Positions 7,335-17,068 are shown, counted from the stretch's first letter. The stretch: DNA of 64,000 nt from Pyxidicoccus parkwaysis (GCF_017301735.1 NZ_CP071090.1:2046001-2110000), one strand, 5' to 3'. The notes: a model not told the origin generated them from the sequence alone. Translations and numbers: made by a program.

Positions 7335-8642
7335 TCACGCCTCCGCCTGCGGCTGCTCTGGCAGGTGGAAACGCACGGTGCGCACGCGGCGCGGCGACGA
7401 GTCCATCACCTCCAGCACCAGCCCGCCCTCGGCCTGGAACCGCTTGCCCGGCTCCGGAATGGCGCCGCCCGCCAGCGCGATGCACAGCCCCGCCACCGTC
7501 GAGTAGTCCTGGTCCTCGTCCAGCTCCAGTCCCAGCTCGCGGTTGACGTCGCGCAGCGCCGCCGAGCCCTGCACCACCGCCGTGCCGGGCCCCTCGCGCG
7601 TCACCAGCTCCTCCGGCGTCTCGGACTCGCTGAGGATGTCTCCGACGAGCTCCTCCACCAGGTCCTCCACCGTCACGAGGCCCGCCACGCCGCCGTGCTC
7701 GTCCACCACCACCGCGAGCTGCATGCGCCGCTTCTGCAACTCCTTCAGCGCGTCCATGGCCCGCATGGACTCCACGAGGAAGAGGGGAGGGCGCAGCACG
7801 TCCTCCAGGACGATGAGGTGCCCCTCCCACGCCACGCCGAGCAGGTCCTTCGCGATGACGTAGCCCACGATGTTGTCCACCGTGTCCTCGTACACCGGCA
7901 TGCGCGAGTGGCCGTGCTCCAGCAGCACCCGGCGAATCTCCTCCGCGCTCGCGTGGCGGCGCAGCGCGATGATGTGCTCGCGCGGAACCATCAGCTCCGC
8001 CAGCGTCAGCTCGCCCATCTCGAAGGCCCGCGACGCAATCTCGCCCGCGCGCGGGTCCAACGTGCCCTGCTTCGCGGCCTCCTCCACCAACTGCAGGAGC
8101 TCCTCCGCGGACAGCCGTCCTTCCGTGAAGTTCGTCCGGTCTCCGAAGAGCCGCAGCACCACGTTGGAGCTGGCCGTGAGGAACCACACCACCGGCCGCA
8201 TCAACCAGGACAGCCCGTACAGCGGCCGGCCGATGAGCAGCGCGTAGCGCTCGCCCGCGCGCAGGGCGAGCGACTTGGGAACGAGCTCGCCCAGCACCAG
8301 GGACAGGTACGAGACGAAGGCCACCACCGCCGCCAGGGCCACGTCGTCCGCCTGTTGCTCCGGAAGGCCCAGCTTCGCCAGCACGCCGGCCAGGCGGCTG
8401 GCCATGCTCGCGCCGCCGAAGGCCGCCGCGGTGGCGCCGATGACGGTGATGCCAATCTGCACCGTGGCGAGGAAGCGCTCCGGGTTGCCCCGCAGCTTCT
8501 CCACCGCCTTCGCCGAGCCGCTGCCTTCGTCCGACAGCTCCCGCAGCCGCGTGCGCCGCATGGAGAGCACCGCCAGCTCGGCCCCGGCGAAGATGCCGTT
8601 GCCCAGGACCAGCAGCAGGATGATGACGAGCTCGGTGACGAT
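7335..8642 (-). CDS. CNNM/HlyC-CorC family membrane protein with CBS domains
   Basis: 435 residues if started at the ATC codon 8642-8640. Layout: CNNM (DUF21) membrane domain with four spans, a CBS pair (from about LAELMVPREHIIAL to VTVEDLVEEL) and a C-terminal CorC/HlyC transporter-associated domain (from about REGPGTAVVQG). Family members are thought to export Mg2+ or Co2+ or regulate such transport. The first span (TELVIILLLVLGNGIFAGAELAVLS) is typical of the family, yet no ATG, GTG or TTG lies between it and the in-frame TAG upstream. An AGGAGG sits exactly 6 nt before ATC. A GTG at 8570 would give a protein lacking span one. Confidence 0.85.
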   Translation of the reverse strand: MVTELVIILLLVLGNGIFAGAELAVLSMRRTRLRELSDEGSGSAKAVEKLRGNPERFLATVQIGITVIGATAAAFGGASMASRLAGVLAKLGLPEQQADDVALAAVVAFVSYLSLVLGELVPKSLALRAGERYALLIGRPLYGLSWLMRPVVWFLTASSNVVLRLFGDRTNFTEGRLSAEELLQLVEEAAKQGTLDPRAGEIASRAFEMGELTLAELMVPREHIIALRRHASAEEIRRVLLEHGHSRMPVYEDTVDNIVGYVIAKDLLGVAWEGHLIVLEDVLRPPLFLVESMRAMDALKELQKRRMQLAVVVDEHGGVAGLVTVEDLVEELVGDILSESETPEELVTREGPGTAVVQGSAALRDVNRELGLELDEDQDYSTVAGLCIALAGGAIPEPGKRFQAEGGLVLEVMDSSPRRVRTVRFHLPEQPQAEA

Positions 8643-8693
8643 GACGGCCCTCCTCTCAGGGGCCCTCTAACCTAACCGTCGCAGCCCGGCCGC

Positions 8694-9071
8694 TCACTCC
8701 CCAAGTGACTGCAAGAGGAGCGACAGTTGGTCCCGGCTCGCGCCCTTGGGCAGGTAGTAGTGCGGCCCGGACAGGAGGGCGTTGCCCACGTCCTGGGCCG
8801 CCGCCGAGGTGAGGAACACGATGCGCGGATGAACCCGGGGCAGCCGCTCCACCACCTCCAGCCCGCTCATCCCCGGCATGTTCAAGTCCAGCAGCATGAC
8901 GCCATAGCGGTCCCCCCGCTTCAGCGTGTCCAGCGCCTCCTGCCCATCCGCCGCCTCGGTGGCCTCGTAGCCGAGGTCCTCCAGGCTGAGCCGGAGAAAC
9001 TCCCTCCAGTCCGCGTCGTCATCGACGACGAGGACCCTGCGTGCGCTGTCGTCCGTTGCAAGTCGCGCCAA
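8694..9071 (-). CDS. Stand-alone response-regulator receiver protein
   Basis: 125 residues: one receiver domain with no output module. The acidic pocket DDD (residues ~17-19), phospho-acceptor Asp in MLLDLNMPG, the Thr/Ser position in VFLTSAAA and the conserved Lys in YYLPKGAS are all present, so it should be phosphorylatable. Start is probably TTG at 9071, with GGAGG a few bases upstream; an upstream ATG is out of frame. No kinase is adjacent, so it is an orphan, possibly a phosphate sink or a protein-interaction switch. Confidence 0.85.
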   Translation of the reverse strand: MARLATDDSARRVLVVDDDADWREFLRLSLEDLGYEATEAADGQEALDTLKRGDRYGVMLLDLNMPGMSGLEVVERLPRVHPRIVFLTSAAAQDVGNALLSGPHYYLPKGASRDQLSLLLQSLGE

Positions 9072-9168
9072 TCATCCTCCCCCGACAGGAGATGAACGCC
9101 GCTGAATGCGTCCATCATTCACACCGAGCGCTGAAATGGCGCTTGCCGGAGGAGCGGGCGGGCGGGCC

Positions 9169-10002
9169 TCAGAACAGCGCCATGCCAATCTGCCCGACGA
9201 GGTACTGCAGCGCGGGAAGCACGTTGTGGCCCGCCGTGCGCGGGCGCTCCGACAGCATGGCCCGGCACCACGCCGGCTCGCCCAGCAGCCGGCCCGCCTT
9301 GTGACGGAACACGCGGAAGCGCCCCAGGTCCGTGGAGCTGCCCGCGTTGTAGATGCGCAGCGGCCGGGCCCCTTCCGGCTCCAGCACGCGCTCGCCGGGC
9401 ACGTGCCGGTGGCCGTGCAGCACCACGTCGCAGCGTCCCTGAAGCCGCGTCACCCACTCCGGGCCCACGGGCAACTCCGCCGCGTGGGGCCAGCCCAGCA
9501 GCGTGGCCAGCCGCTCGGGGAAGCTCTCCTCGGGCAGGGGCAGCACGTGGTGGTGCACCAGCACCGCCGCCAATGTCTTGCGCGGCGCGGCGGCGAGGGC
9601 CGCATCCACCGCGTCCAATTCGGCGTATGTCAATTCACCGTGGCTCGCGAAGTAGTTGCGGTTGTGCGGGCCGGTGGAGTCCACGCAGACGAGGTACAGC
9701 CCCGGCTTCTCCACCACGCGCACCTTCTGGCCCTCCATCCACCGCGAGCCCGCGTCGTCGCCGGGGCGGTCATGGTTGCCGGGGATGAAGGTGAGGCGGC
9801 CCGCGTCGAGCAGCGGCGCGAAGAGCTCGCGGAAGCGCCGGTACTCCACGCTCATCCCCTGGTGCGTCAAATCTCCCGTCACCACCACATGGTCCACACC
9901 GGAGGCCTGGAGGGCCCCGACGAGCGCGCGTGCCGCCGCATCGCTCTCCGGGGTCAGGTCCAGGTGGAGATCCGACAGATGCGCCAGCGTTCGGACAGGC
10001 AT
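9169..10002 (-). CDS. Calcineurin-like metallophosphoesterase
   Basis: 277 residues from ATG at 10002 (AAGGG upstream). Metal-binding motifs of the family appear in order: DLHLD (D-x-H), VVTGDLTHQG (GD), FIPGNHDRPG (GNHD), VLVHHHVLP and VVLHGHRHVPG (GHxH). Members cleave phosphodiesters such as cAMP or nucleotide derivatives using two metal ions; the substrate here cannot be told. The open frame continues upstream, but it would cover the glycosyltransferase gene. Same strand as that gene, with 80 bp between them. Confidence 0.85.
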   Translation of the reverse strand: MPVRTLAHLSDLHLDLTPESDAAARALVGALQASGVDHVVVTGDLTHQGMSVEYRRFRELFAPLLDAGRLTFIPGNHDRPGDDAGSRWMEGQKVRVVEKPGLYLVCVDSTGPHNRNYFASHGELTYAELDAVDAALAAAPRKTLAAVLVHHHVLPLPEESFPERLATLLGWPHAAELPVGPEWVTRLQGRCDVVLHGHRHVPGERVLEPEGARPLRIYNAGSSTDLGRFRVFRHKAGRLLGEPAWCRAMLSERPRTAGHNVLPALQYLVGQIGMALF

Positions 10003-10082
10003 GCCCTTGAGATAGGCATTCCTCGCGGCGGCATCAGGGCCTTCTGGTGAATCCAGGGCAAGTGCTGTGAAACAAGGCTGCG

Positions 10083-11303
10083 TCAGCTCGCGGCTTCGCC
10101 CGCCAGCAACTCCTCGCTCGCGTGAAGCGTGCGCTCGGGAACAGACGCGGGCGCGCGCGGCGCCAACAGCCGGGTGCCGGGGCCCACGCGCAGCCGCGTG
10201 CCGCGCCAGTCCACCGTGCGGAAGAAGACACCGTGCCACCACGCGACGAAGAGGAGCGCGTCCTTGACGAGCACGCCCGGCACCGCGTCCCACGACAGGG
10301 CGTCCTCGCGCAGCGCGCGGCACGCGGCCAGGTCCACCGCCACCTTGCCCAGCACCACCGCCGTGGCCACCATCCCAGACGTGGGGGAGGGGGAGAGCAG
10401 CGCACCCAACACGGCCAGCGGCGCCGGGTTGAGCAGGGATTGCGCCACGTACGTGGACGGAGACACCGCGGTGCGGTGGATGACGCTCCAGCGCAGGTAG
10501 CGCTGGAAGAAGGCATTGACGCTCTTGCGCAGCGACACGTTGAACACCGGCGTGCGCGCCACCACCACGCGCTTGCCCAGCTTTCGCGTCACCCACTGGC
10601 CGATGACGTAGTCCTCCGCCAGCACGTCCTTCACGGAGAAGAAGCCGCCCAGCGCGTCCACGTCCGAGCGGCGCAGCGCCATGGACTTGCCCACGACGAT
10701 GTCCTGGTCCGCGAAGCGCTTGGCCGCAATCATCCCCGCCGCCGCGCTGGCCGCCAGGTAGAGGTTGTCCAGGAGCGAGCCGAACGTCTTCTCCCCCAGG
10801 CCCGCCACCGGGTGCGTCACGCAGCCCACGCGCTCGTCGGAGAAGGCCGCGGCCAGTTCCTCCAGGTAGCCCGCCTCCACGCGCGTGTTGCTGTCGCTGA
10901 TGACCAGCACGTCGTACCGCGCGCGGTCCGCCAGGGTGATGAGCTGATTCACCTTCGGGTTCAGCCCCGGCTCCCCCTCCTGCAACTCCAGACGCATGAG
11001 GCCCGGCCACCGCGCCACCGCCGCGCGGGCCACCGCGAAGGCCGCGTCGCGCGCGTCCTTCACGCCCAGCACCACCTCGTACTTCCCCGCGTAGTCGAGC
11101 CGGGCGAACTGCTCCAGGTTGGCTTCCAGGTCATCATCCACGCCGCACAGCGGCTTGAGGATGGAGATGCCGGGCCGGGGCGCGCCCGCGGGCAGCACGC
11201 GCGGCGCTTCGCGCCGGTGCCGCAGGACGAGGACGAATTGAATGACGAGGGCGGTGAGACCGAAGCAGGCGGCAATCAGCAAGAGGCTGGAGGCGAGCAG
11301 CAT
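10083..11303 (-). CDS. GT21 ceramide-glucosyltransferase-like glycosyltransferase
   Basis: 406 residues. An N-terminal membrane anchor (residues ~2-28) precedes a GT-A fold: SILKPLCGVDDDLEANLE near the start, the D2 motif in LVISDSNTRV, D3 in LAEDYVIGQ and the terminal QRYLRW (Q/R-x-x-R-W), the set typical of ceramide glucosyltransferases and of hopanoid-linked HpnI proteins. Further hydrophobic segments follow residue ~290. It likely moves a sugar from a nucleotide sugar to a membrane lipid. Myxococci make ceramides, so a glycosphingolipid product is plausible; other lipid acceptors cannot be ruled out. No hopanoid genes are nearby. Confidence 0.82.
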   Translation of the reverse strand: MLLASSLLLIAACFGLTALVIQFVLVLRHRREAPRVLPAGAPRPGISILKPLCGVDDDLEANLEQFARLDYAGKYEVVLGVKDARDAAFAVARAAVARWPGLMRLELQEGEPGLNPKVNQLITLADRARYDVLVISDSNTRVEAGYLEELAAAFSDERVGCVTHPVAGLGEKTFGSLLDNLYLAASAAAGMIAAKRFADQDIVVGKSMALRRSDVDALGGFFSVKDVLAEDYVIGQWVTRKLGKRVVVARTPVFNVSLRKSVNAFFQRYLRWSVIHRTAVSPSTYVAQSLLNPAPLAVLGALLSPSPTSGMVATAVVLGKVAVDLAACRALREDALSWDAVPGVLVKDALLFVAWWHGVFFRTVDWRGTRLRVGPGTRLLAPRAPASVPERTLHASEELLAGEAAS

Positions 11304-11439
11304 TCGCGGGCAGTCCCCGAAGTCGGCGCGCAGTGATTGCGCGACCTGGGGGAGACGCTAGAGGTGGCTCGCGTCAGGCCCGCGAAGCGCTCGCGGCGGG
11401 CGGGGCAAATCGGTGTGACGCCCCGGTGAAGGCGCCCGG

Positions 11440-12126
11440 CTACTCGGTGAGGTTGCGGCTGCGCGGGTGGCGGATGTCCTTGCCGCGCACCATGTAGACC
11501 ACCATCTCCGCCACGTTCATCGCATGGTCACCAATGCGCTCCAGGTGCTTGGCGATGAACATGAGCGCCGTGGCGCGGCGGATGTTCTTCGAGTCCTCCA
11601 TCATGTACGCGAGGAGCTCGTTGAAAATCTTGAGGAAGAGGGCGTCCAGCAAGTCGTCACCCTGGAGCACCTCCTCCGCCTTCGTCACGTCGCCGGACAC
11701 GAAGGCGTCCAGCGAGCGCTTCACCTGCTGCTGCGCCAATTCCGCCAGCCGCGGCGTGTCCACGTAGGGCGCCAGCGGGGGGACCTGGTTCAGGTCCATG
11801 GAGCGCTCGGCGATGTTGACGGCCAAGTCGCCAATGCGCTCCAGGTCCGTGACAATCTTCAGCGCGGTGGTGATGAGGCGCAAGTCGCTCGCGGCCGGCT
11901 GGCGCAGGGCGAGGATGCGACGGCACAGCTCGTCGATCTCCACCTCCAGGCGGTTGACGTCCTTGTCCGCCGCGACGACCTTCTCCGCGAGCGCGCTGTC
12001 GCGCTCGGTGAGGGCCTTCATGCTCTGCGCGATGAGGTTCTCCACCTTGGCCCCCATCGCGAGGAGCTTCTCCCGCAGGTCCCTCAGGTCCTGCTCGAAG
12101 GCCTTGTCCGTGTGGGTCGCCGCCAT
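11440..12126 (-). CDS. phoU: Phosphate transport system regulatory protein PhoU
   Basis: 228 residues from ATG at 12126 (AAGGGAC upstream); a GTG at 12159 overlapping the pstB stop would add 11 residues. Two related three-helix PhoU repeats are visible, each with the metal-binding E-x-x-x-D-like motif near ITTALKIVTDLERIGDLAVNIAE and TALMFIAKHLERIGDHAMNVAE. PhoU links the Pst transporter to the sensor kinase and dampens the phosphate response when phosphate is plentiful. Last gene of the pst cluster. Confidence 0.95.
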   Translation of the reverse strand: MAATHTDKAFEQDLRDLREKLLAMGAKVENLIAQSMKALTERDSALAEKVVAADKDVNRLEVEIDELCRRILALRQPAASDLRLITTALKIVTDLERIGDLAVNIAERSMDLNQVPPLAPYVDTPRLAELAQQQVKRSLDAFVSGDVTKAEEVLQGDDLLDALFLKIFNELLAYMMEDSKNIRRATALMFIAKHLERIGDHAMNVAEMVVYMVRGKDIRHPRSRNLTE

Positions 12127-12155
12127 CTGCCGTGTCCCTTCTGCTGCTTGCGCGC

Positions 12156-12932
12156 TCACCCGAACTTCCCGGTGACGTAGTCCTCGGTGCGCTTCTCACG
12201 AGGGTTGGTGAAGATCTGCTCCGTGGCGCCGCATTCCACCAATTCCCCCATGTAGAAGAAAGCCGTCCGGTCCGACACGCGCGCGGCCTGCTGCATGTTG
12301 TGGGTGACGATGGCGATGGTGTACTGCGCCTTCAGCTCGTGGATGAGCTCTTCGATTTTCGCCGTGGCGATGGGGTCCAGCGCGCTGGCGGGCTCGTCCA
12401 TCAGCAGCACCTCGGGCTCCACGGCCATGGCGCGGGCGATGCACAGGCGCTGCTGCTGGCCGCCGGACAGGCCGAGCGCGCTCTCGTTGAGGCGGTCCTT
12501 CACCTCGTCCCAGAGGGCGGCGCCGCGCAGGGACTTCTCCACGCGCGAGGCCAGCTCCGCCTTGTCCTTCATGCCGCCCACGCGCAGGCCGTAGGCGACG
12601 TTCTCGAAGATGCTCTTGGGGAAGGGGTTGGACTTCTGGAAGACCATGCCCACGCGGCGGCGCAGGTCCACCACGTCCACGCTGCGGTCGTGGATGTCCG
12701 TGTCGTCCAGCAGGATGTGGCCCGAGTGGTTGGTGCCCGGGATGAGGTCGTTCATCCGATTGAGCGAGCGCAGGAAGGTGGACTTGCCGCAGCCGGACGG
12801 GCCGATGAGCGCCGTCACCCGGCGCTCGAGGATGGCCAGCGAAATCTTGTTGATGGCCGTCTTGGTGCCGTACCGGAGCGTCAGCTCCCGCGCTTCCATC
12901 TTCGCGCGCGGGCTTTGGGGCTGGAGGGACAT
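12156..12932 (-). CDS. pstB: Phosphate ABC transporter ATP-binding protein PstB
   Basis: 258 residues, the usual length. Walker [10 protein letters not shown], signature [15 protein letters not shown], Walker [15 protein letters not shown] and the switch His in IVTHNMQQ are intact. The [18 protein letters not shown] segment is typical of PstB. It powers phosphate import by the PstC/PstA channel. The stop overlaps a possible GTG start of phoU; pstA ends 13 bp upstream. Confidence 0.97.
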   Translation of the reverse strand: MSLQPQSPRAKMEARELTLRYGTKTAINKISLAILERRVTALIGPSGCGKSTFLRSLNRMNDLIPGTNHSGHILLDDTDIHDRSVDVVDLRRRVGMVFQKSNPFPKSIFENVAYGLRVGGMKDKAELASRVEKSLRGAALWDEVKDRLNESALGLSGGQQQRLCIARAMAVEPEVLLMDEPASALDPIATAKIEELIHELKAQYTIAIVTHNMQQAARVSDRTAFFYMGELVECGATEQIFTNPREKRTEDYVTGKFG

Positions 12933-12945
12933 GGAAGGCGTACCG

Positions 12946-13857
12946 TCAGTGGGCGCCGGCGGCCTTGCGGCGCGTGCGCGTGCGGATGATGACCGCGACG
13001 AGATTGAGGGCGAAGGTGAGCATCAGCAGCACCAGCACCGTGGCGTACAGCAGCGGGCGGGTGGCCTCCACGTCCGGTGACTGCGTGGCCAGCACGTACG
13101 TGTGGTAGCCCAGGTGCATGAACTGCGAGTTGAGGTGGCTGGGCAAATCCGGGAGGAAGTAGGCCGCGCCCGTGAAGAGGATGGGCGCCACCTCGCCCGC
13201 GCCGCGGGAGATGGCCAGCACCGCGCCGGTGAGGATGCCCGGCAGCGCGCCCGGCAGCACCACCCGCACCAATGTCTGTGATTGCGTGGCCCCCAGCGCG
13301 AGGCTCGCGGTGCGGTGGTCCAGCGGAACGGCGCGCAGCGCCTCCTCCGTGGAGACGATGACCACCGGCAAGGTCAGCACCGCCAGGGTGAGCGAGGCCC
13401 AGAGGATGCCCGGCTGCGCCCAGTGCATCTCCTCGTAGCCCAGCACGCGGTCCATGCCCCGGCCCACGAAGAGGATGAAGAAGCCCAGGCCGAAGAGGCC
13501 GAAGACGATGGAGGGCACGCCCGCCAGGTTGACGACGGCCACGCGCACCCAGCGCGCGAGCAGCGAGCCCGGGGGGGCGTACTCGTGCAGGTACACCGCC
13601 GTGAGCACGCCCACCGGCATCACCGCCAGCGTCATCAGCAGCGTGAGCGCCGCGGTGCCGACGATGGCCGGGAAGATGCCGCCGCCCATCATGCCGTCGC
13701 TGGGCGGCTGGGTGAGGAAGGTCCACGTGACGTGGCTGGCGCCGTTGGCGACGACATCCAGGAGGATGATGACCAGCATGGCCACCATGAGGAAGGCGGC
13801 CAGGCCGGTGAGGCTGGTGAGCGCGAGGCCGATGGCTCGGCGCGAGGTGTACGTCAC
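12946..13857 (-). CDS. pstA: Phosphate ABC transporter permease PstA
   Basis: 303 residues with six hydrophobic segments and the binding-protein-dependent permease signature around [34 protein letters not shown] (EAA loop, shown by position ~170-205). ATG at 13857 overlaps the pstC stop (ATGA), indicating coupled translation with its partner. Forms the inner-membrane phosphate channel with PstC. Confidence 0.96.
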   Translation of the reverse strand: MTYTSRRAIGLALTSLTGLAAFLMVAMLVIILLDVVANGASHVTWTFLTQPPSDGMMGGGIFPAIVGTAALTLLMTLAVMPVGVLTAVYLHEYAPPGSLLARWVRVAVVNLAGVPSIVFGLFGLGFFILFVGRGMDRVLGYEEMHWAQPGILWASLTLAVLTLPVVIVSTEEALRAVPLDHRTASLALGATQSQTLVRVVLPGALPGILTGAVLAISRGAGEVAPILFTGAAYFLPDLPSHLNSQFMHLGYHTYVLATQSPDVEATRPLLYATVLVLLMLTFALNLVAVIIRTRTRRKAAGAH

Positions 13858-14894
13858 GACGCGCTCCCGGTCAGCCGCTTCATGACCTTCTTCGTCCAGG
13901 TGGACGCGAGCATGTTGAGCACGAAGGTGAAGAGGAAGAGCTGCACGCCTATGAAGAAGAGGAGCGAGTAGTGGGGGCTGCCCACGACGACTTCACCCAT
14001 CTCCGCGGCGATGGTGGCCGACAGCGAGCGCACCGAGTCGCCCAGGCTGGCGGAGACGATGGCCGCGTTGCCCGAGGCCATGAGGACAATCATCGTCTCG
14101 CCGATGGCGCGGCCGAAGCCCAGCACGCACGCGGCGAGGATGCCGGGGGCCGCCGCGGGGAGCACCACCTTCCAGGCGGTCTCCCAGGGCGTGGCGCCCA
14201 GCGCGAGGGACGCCTCGCGGTAGCTGCGCGGCACCGCGGTGAGAGAGTCCTCGGCCACGGTGAAGATGACGGGGACGATGGCGAGCGCGAGGCCGACGCC
14301 GGCCACCAGCGCGTTGAGCCGGGTGTGCAGGCCGAAGGTGTCCTGCAGCACCGTGGCCATCACCATCAGCGCGAAGAAGCCCAGCACCACGGAGGGGATG
14401 CCGGCGAGCAATTCGATGACGGGCTTGAGCAGCTCCCGCAGGCGGCGGGGGGCGAACTCCGCGGCGTACAGCGCGCCGAAGACGCCCACGGGCACCGCCA
14501 CCACCATGGAGACGATGGTGGTCTTCAGCGTCCCGATGAACAGCGGAATCATGCTGACCTTGGGGACGCTGGACACCGGCTGCCACACGAAGGCCGCCGG
14601 CTTTCCCTGCCGCACCACTTGCGGCAGGAACATCTTGGAGAGGCTGGCCTCGTGGCGGGCTTCCTCTTCCAGGAAGAGGGCCAGCGCCTCCTTGGCCACG
14701 AAGACGATGATGAGGATGAGGGCGGCGATGCCGGTGAAGGCCATCAGCGTGATGAAGCCCGCGATGACCTTCTCCCGGAGCTGCCTCCGGCGCGCGGCCG
14801 GGGACAGGCGCGGCACTGCTGCCATGGACGACTCCGCGAGACCCTGCTGCATGACCACCTGTCTATCCATGTGTGCCAGGGCCTCGCGTGACAA
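13854..14894 (-). CDS. pstC: Phosphate ABC transporter permease PstC
   Basis: 346 residues. A ~35-residue polar N-terminus precedes six membrane segments; between the first two lies a larger periplasmic loop containing KMFLPQVVRQGKPAAFVWQPVSS (~residues 85-107), longer than in E. coli PstC. The EAA loop ([20 protein letters not shown]) is clear. Partner of PstA. Lies 20 bp after pstS and overlaps pstA by 4 nt. Confidence 0.95.
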   Translation of the reverse strand: MSREALAHMDRQVVMQQGLAESSMAAVPRLSPAARRRQLREKVIAGFITLMAFTGIAALILIIVFVAKEALALFLEEEARHEASLSKMFLPQVVRQGKPAAFVWQPVSSVPKVSMIPLFIGTLKTTIVSMVVAVPVGVFGALYAAEFAPRRLRELLKPVIELLAGIPSVVLGFFALMVMATVLQDTFGLHTRLNALVAGVGLALAIVPVIFTVAEDSLTAVPRSYREASLALGATPWETAWKVVLPAAAPGILAACVLGFGRAIGETMIVLMASGNAAIVSASLGDSVRSLSATIAAEMGEVVVGSPHYSLLFFIGVQLFLFTFVLNMLASTWTKKVMKRLTGSAS

Positions 14895-14914
14895 TCGTGT
14901 GACGGCGGTGTCGA

Positions 14915-15736
14915 CTACTTCACGGGGAAGTAGCCCACCTTGGTGACGATGGCCTGGCCCTCGGCGGACAGCGCGAAGTCGATGAAGGCCTTGACCTCAC
15001 CGGACGGCTTGTTGCGCAGGTAGAAGAAGAGGTCGCGCGACAGCGGGTACTTGCCGGCCTTGATGTTCTCCGCGGTGGGGGCCACCTCGCCGCCGCTGGT
15101 CTTGATCTTCAGCTCCTTGATGCCCTTGGCGTACGCGGCGCCGCCGTAGCCGATGCCGTTCTTCTCCTTGGCGACGGCGTTCACCACCGCGGCGGTGCCG
15201 GGCAGCGTCTGGGCGGACGAGGTGTAGTCCTCACCGCCGAGGACGTTGTCCTTCACGAACACGTAGGTGCCGGAGGAGTTCTCGCGCGAGTAGACGACGA
15301 TGGGCGCGTCCGGGCCGCCCACTTCCTTCCAGTTGGTGATGTCACCCAGGTAGATGCCCTTGAGCTGCTCCATCGTGAGGGCGTTCACCGGGTTGCCCTC
15401 GTTGACGTAGAAGGTGACGCCGTCCTTGGCCACGGCAATCTCCACGCCGGAGGTGTTGTACCGGGTGCGCAGCTTCTCGCTCTCCGCGTCCTTCATCTCG
15501 CGGCTGGACATGGCGATGTCCGTGGTGCCGTTCTGCAGCGCGGCCAGGCCGGTGCCGGAGCCACCGCCAGTCACCTGCACCTTCGTGGCGGGCGTCTTCT
15601 TCATGTAGTCCTCGGCCCACCGCTGCACGAGGATGACCATGGTGTCCGAGCCCTTGACGGTGAGCGTGCCGGCCTGGGCGGCCAGGGGCATTGCCAGGAG
15701 GCACGCGGCGACGAGCGACTTGAAAAAGGTCTTCAT
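14915..15736 (-). CDS. pstS: Periplasmic phosphate-binding protein PstS
   Basis: 273 residues with a Sec signal (MKTFFKSLVAACLLAMPLAA then cleavage after AQA). The mature start GTLTVKGSDTMVILVQRWAE and the VTGGGSGTGLAAL phosphate-binding loop are hallmarks of the PstS family in this size class; SSGTYVFVKDNVL and NGIGYGGAAY are also typical. Delivers phosphate to PstC/PstA. It follows the porin gene by 30 bp, so porin and transporter are probably one transcript. Confidence 0.95.
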   Translation of the reverse strand: MKTFFKSLVAACLLAMPLAAQAGTLTVKGSDTMVILVQRWAEDYMKKTPATKVQVTGGGSGTGLAALQNGTTDIAMSSREMKDAESEKLRTRYNTSGVEIAVAKDGVTFYVNEGNPVNALTMEQLKGIYLGDITNWKEVGGPDAPIVVYSRENSSGTYVFVKDNVLGGEDYTSSAQTLPGTAAVVNAVAKEKNGIGYGGAAYAKGIKELKIKTSGGEVAPTAENIKAGKYPLSRDLFFYLRNKPSGEVKAFIDFALSAEGQAIVTKVGYFPVK

Positions 15737-15766
15737 GATTGGGGTCTCCGTGTTTCGGGACGTGGC

Positions 15767-17008
15767 CTAGTAGCGGGCCTGGAGCTGGAAGGTGAGGAGG
15801 TTGTCGTGCGGGTCCTCGGCGGTGCCGGGGGCGGCCGTCATGGGGAGCTCGTAGGAGAGCGTGGCCTTGAGGTTCTCGGAGAAGTAGTGGAGCAGCGCGA
15901 CGTCGAGCGTGCCGATCGAGTTGTTGGGGCCGGGCTTGCCTTCAGGGGTGGCGAGGTTCTCCCGGCCGCTCTCCGGGTCGAAGTAGTCGTAGCGGACGGC
16001 GACGGCGTCCTTCAGGCCCAGGTTCTGCACCACCAGGCCGTACCAGCCGCTGGCCGGCACGCCGAGCTGCTCGACCTTCTGCTGGCCCGCGCTCTTCGAG
16101 TACGTCGTGCCGTTGATGTACTCGCCCTTGATGGCAGTGGCGCCGAAGGGCAGCACGTCCAGGTAGAGCTGCGCGTCCAGACCGATGCGGTTGCGGTCAT
16201 ACGCGACGCGGTAGGTGTCCGTGGCCTTGCGGCCCAGCGAGTGGCCGTACCAGCCGGAGACGCCACCGGACAGCCACTTCAGGTCGAAGCCGGCGCGGCC
16301 GATGACGTCCTTCTCCTTGTCGTTGTCGAGGCCGACGGAGTTCTGGTTGAAGATGCCGTTGCCGTCGAAGACGCCGACGCCGATGTTGATCTTGTTCTTG
16401 AGGAACTTGCCGAAGAGCTTGGCGCCGCGGTCGCGCTCGTCGGGGAGGAAGGCGCGAATCACGCGGCTGCGCTCGGGCATCTCGCGGTCGCTGGAGGACT
16501 GCGGGCCCTCGTAGCCGAAGGGCCACTTCATCTGGCCCACCGTCAGGCCCATCAGCTGGTGCGTGCCGGGGAAGAACAGCGTGGCCTCGGCGTCGCGGAG
16601 CGTCACGCCGGACTCGGACGCGGCGTCAATCTGCAGCATGAGCTGCGCCCAGTCCGTGGTGTACGTCGTCTTGAGCCGGCCGCGGCGCACGGTGAACTTG
16701 CTGAAGCCGCCCGTGCCGGTGTCGTCCAGGGGCTCCTGGTACTGGTAGCGGCCCTGCACGTAACCCGAAATCTTCAGCTTCTTCAGGGCGGAGAGGTCGT
16801 TCTTCGTCTCGACGTTCTGCTCCTCGAGGGAGGCAATCTTCCCCTCGGCGTTGGTCAGTCGCTCGTCGGCGGTCGGCTCCGCGGGCGTCGCGGTCGACTC
16901 GGCGGTGGGCGTCGTCGTGTCACTGCTACCGGGCTGCTGTGGCTCGGCCGCCTGGGCCAGGGCCATGCTGGAGGTCAGTGTGAAGACTGCAACGAGATGA
17001 GTGCGCAT
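15767..17008 (-). CDS. OprO/OprP-type phosphate-selective porin
   Basis: 413 residues from the ATG that gives a clean signal peptide (MRTHLVAVFTLTSSMALAQA). A Thr/Ala/Pro-rich linker and a short coiled coil (~residues 45-75, LTNAEGKIASLEEQNVETK) follow, then a beta-barrel with many alternating aromatic strands (SGYVQGRYQYQ, RRGRLKTTYTTDW, QLMLQIDAA, closing LTFQLQARY with terminal aromatic). This layout matches phosphate porins, where the coiled coil forms trimers. Placement directly before pstS supports phosphate uptake across the outer membrane. A longer frame upstream is rejected because it would remove the signal peptide from the N-terminus. Confidence 0.88.
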   Translation of the reverse strand: MRTHLVAVFTLTSSMALAQAAEPQQPGSSDTTTPTAESTATPAEPTADERLTNAEGKIASLEEQNVETKNDLSALKKLKISGYVQGRYQYQEPLDDTGTGGFSKFTVRRGRLKTTYTTDWAQLMLQIDAASESGVTLRDAEATLFFPGTHQLMGLTVGQMKWPFGYEGPQSSSDREMPERSRVIRAFLPDERDRGAKLFGKFLKNKINIGVGVFDGNGIFNQNSVGLDNDKEKDVIGRAGFDLKWLSGGVSGWYGHSLGRKATDTYRVAYDRNRIGLDAQLYLDVLPFGATAIKGEYINGTTYSKSAGQQKVEQLGVPASGWYGLVVQNLGLKDAVAVRYDYFDPESGRENLATPEGKPGPNNSIGTLDVALLHYFSENLKATLSYELPMTAAPGTAEDPHDNLLTFQLQARY

Positions 17009-17068
17009 AGGGGAGGGGGGCTCCGGTTGGTACGACGCGCGCCGATCTACGAGGCCTCTGTGGCCTTT

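Noticed and set aside
10003-11010. Upstream extension of the metallophosphoesterase frame
   Set aside because: Gly/Ala/Arg-rich shadow of the glycosyltransferase gene; the conserved N-terminus starts at 10002.
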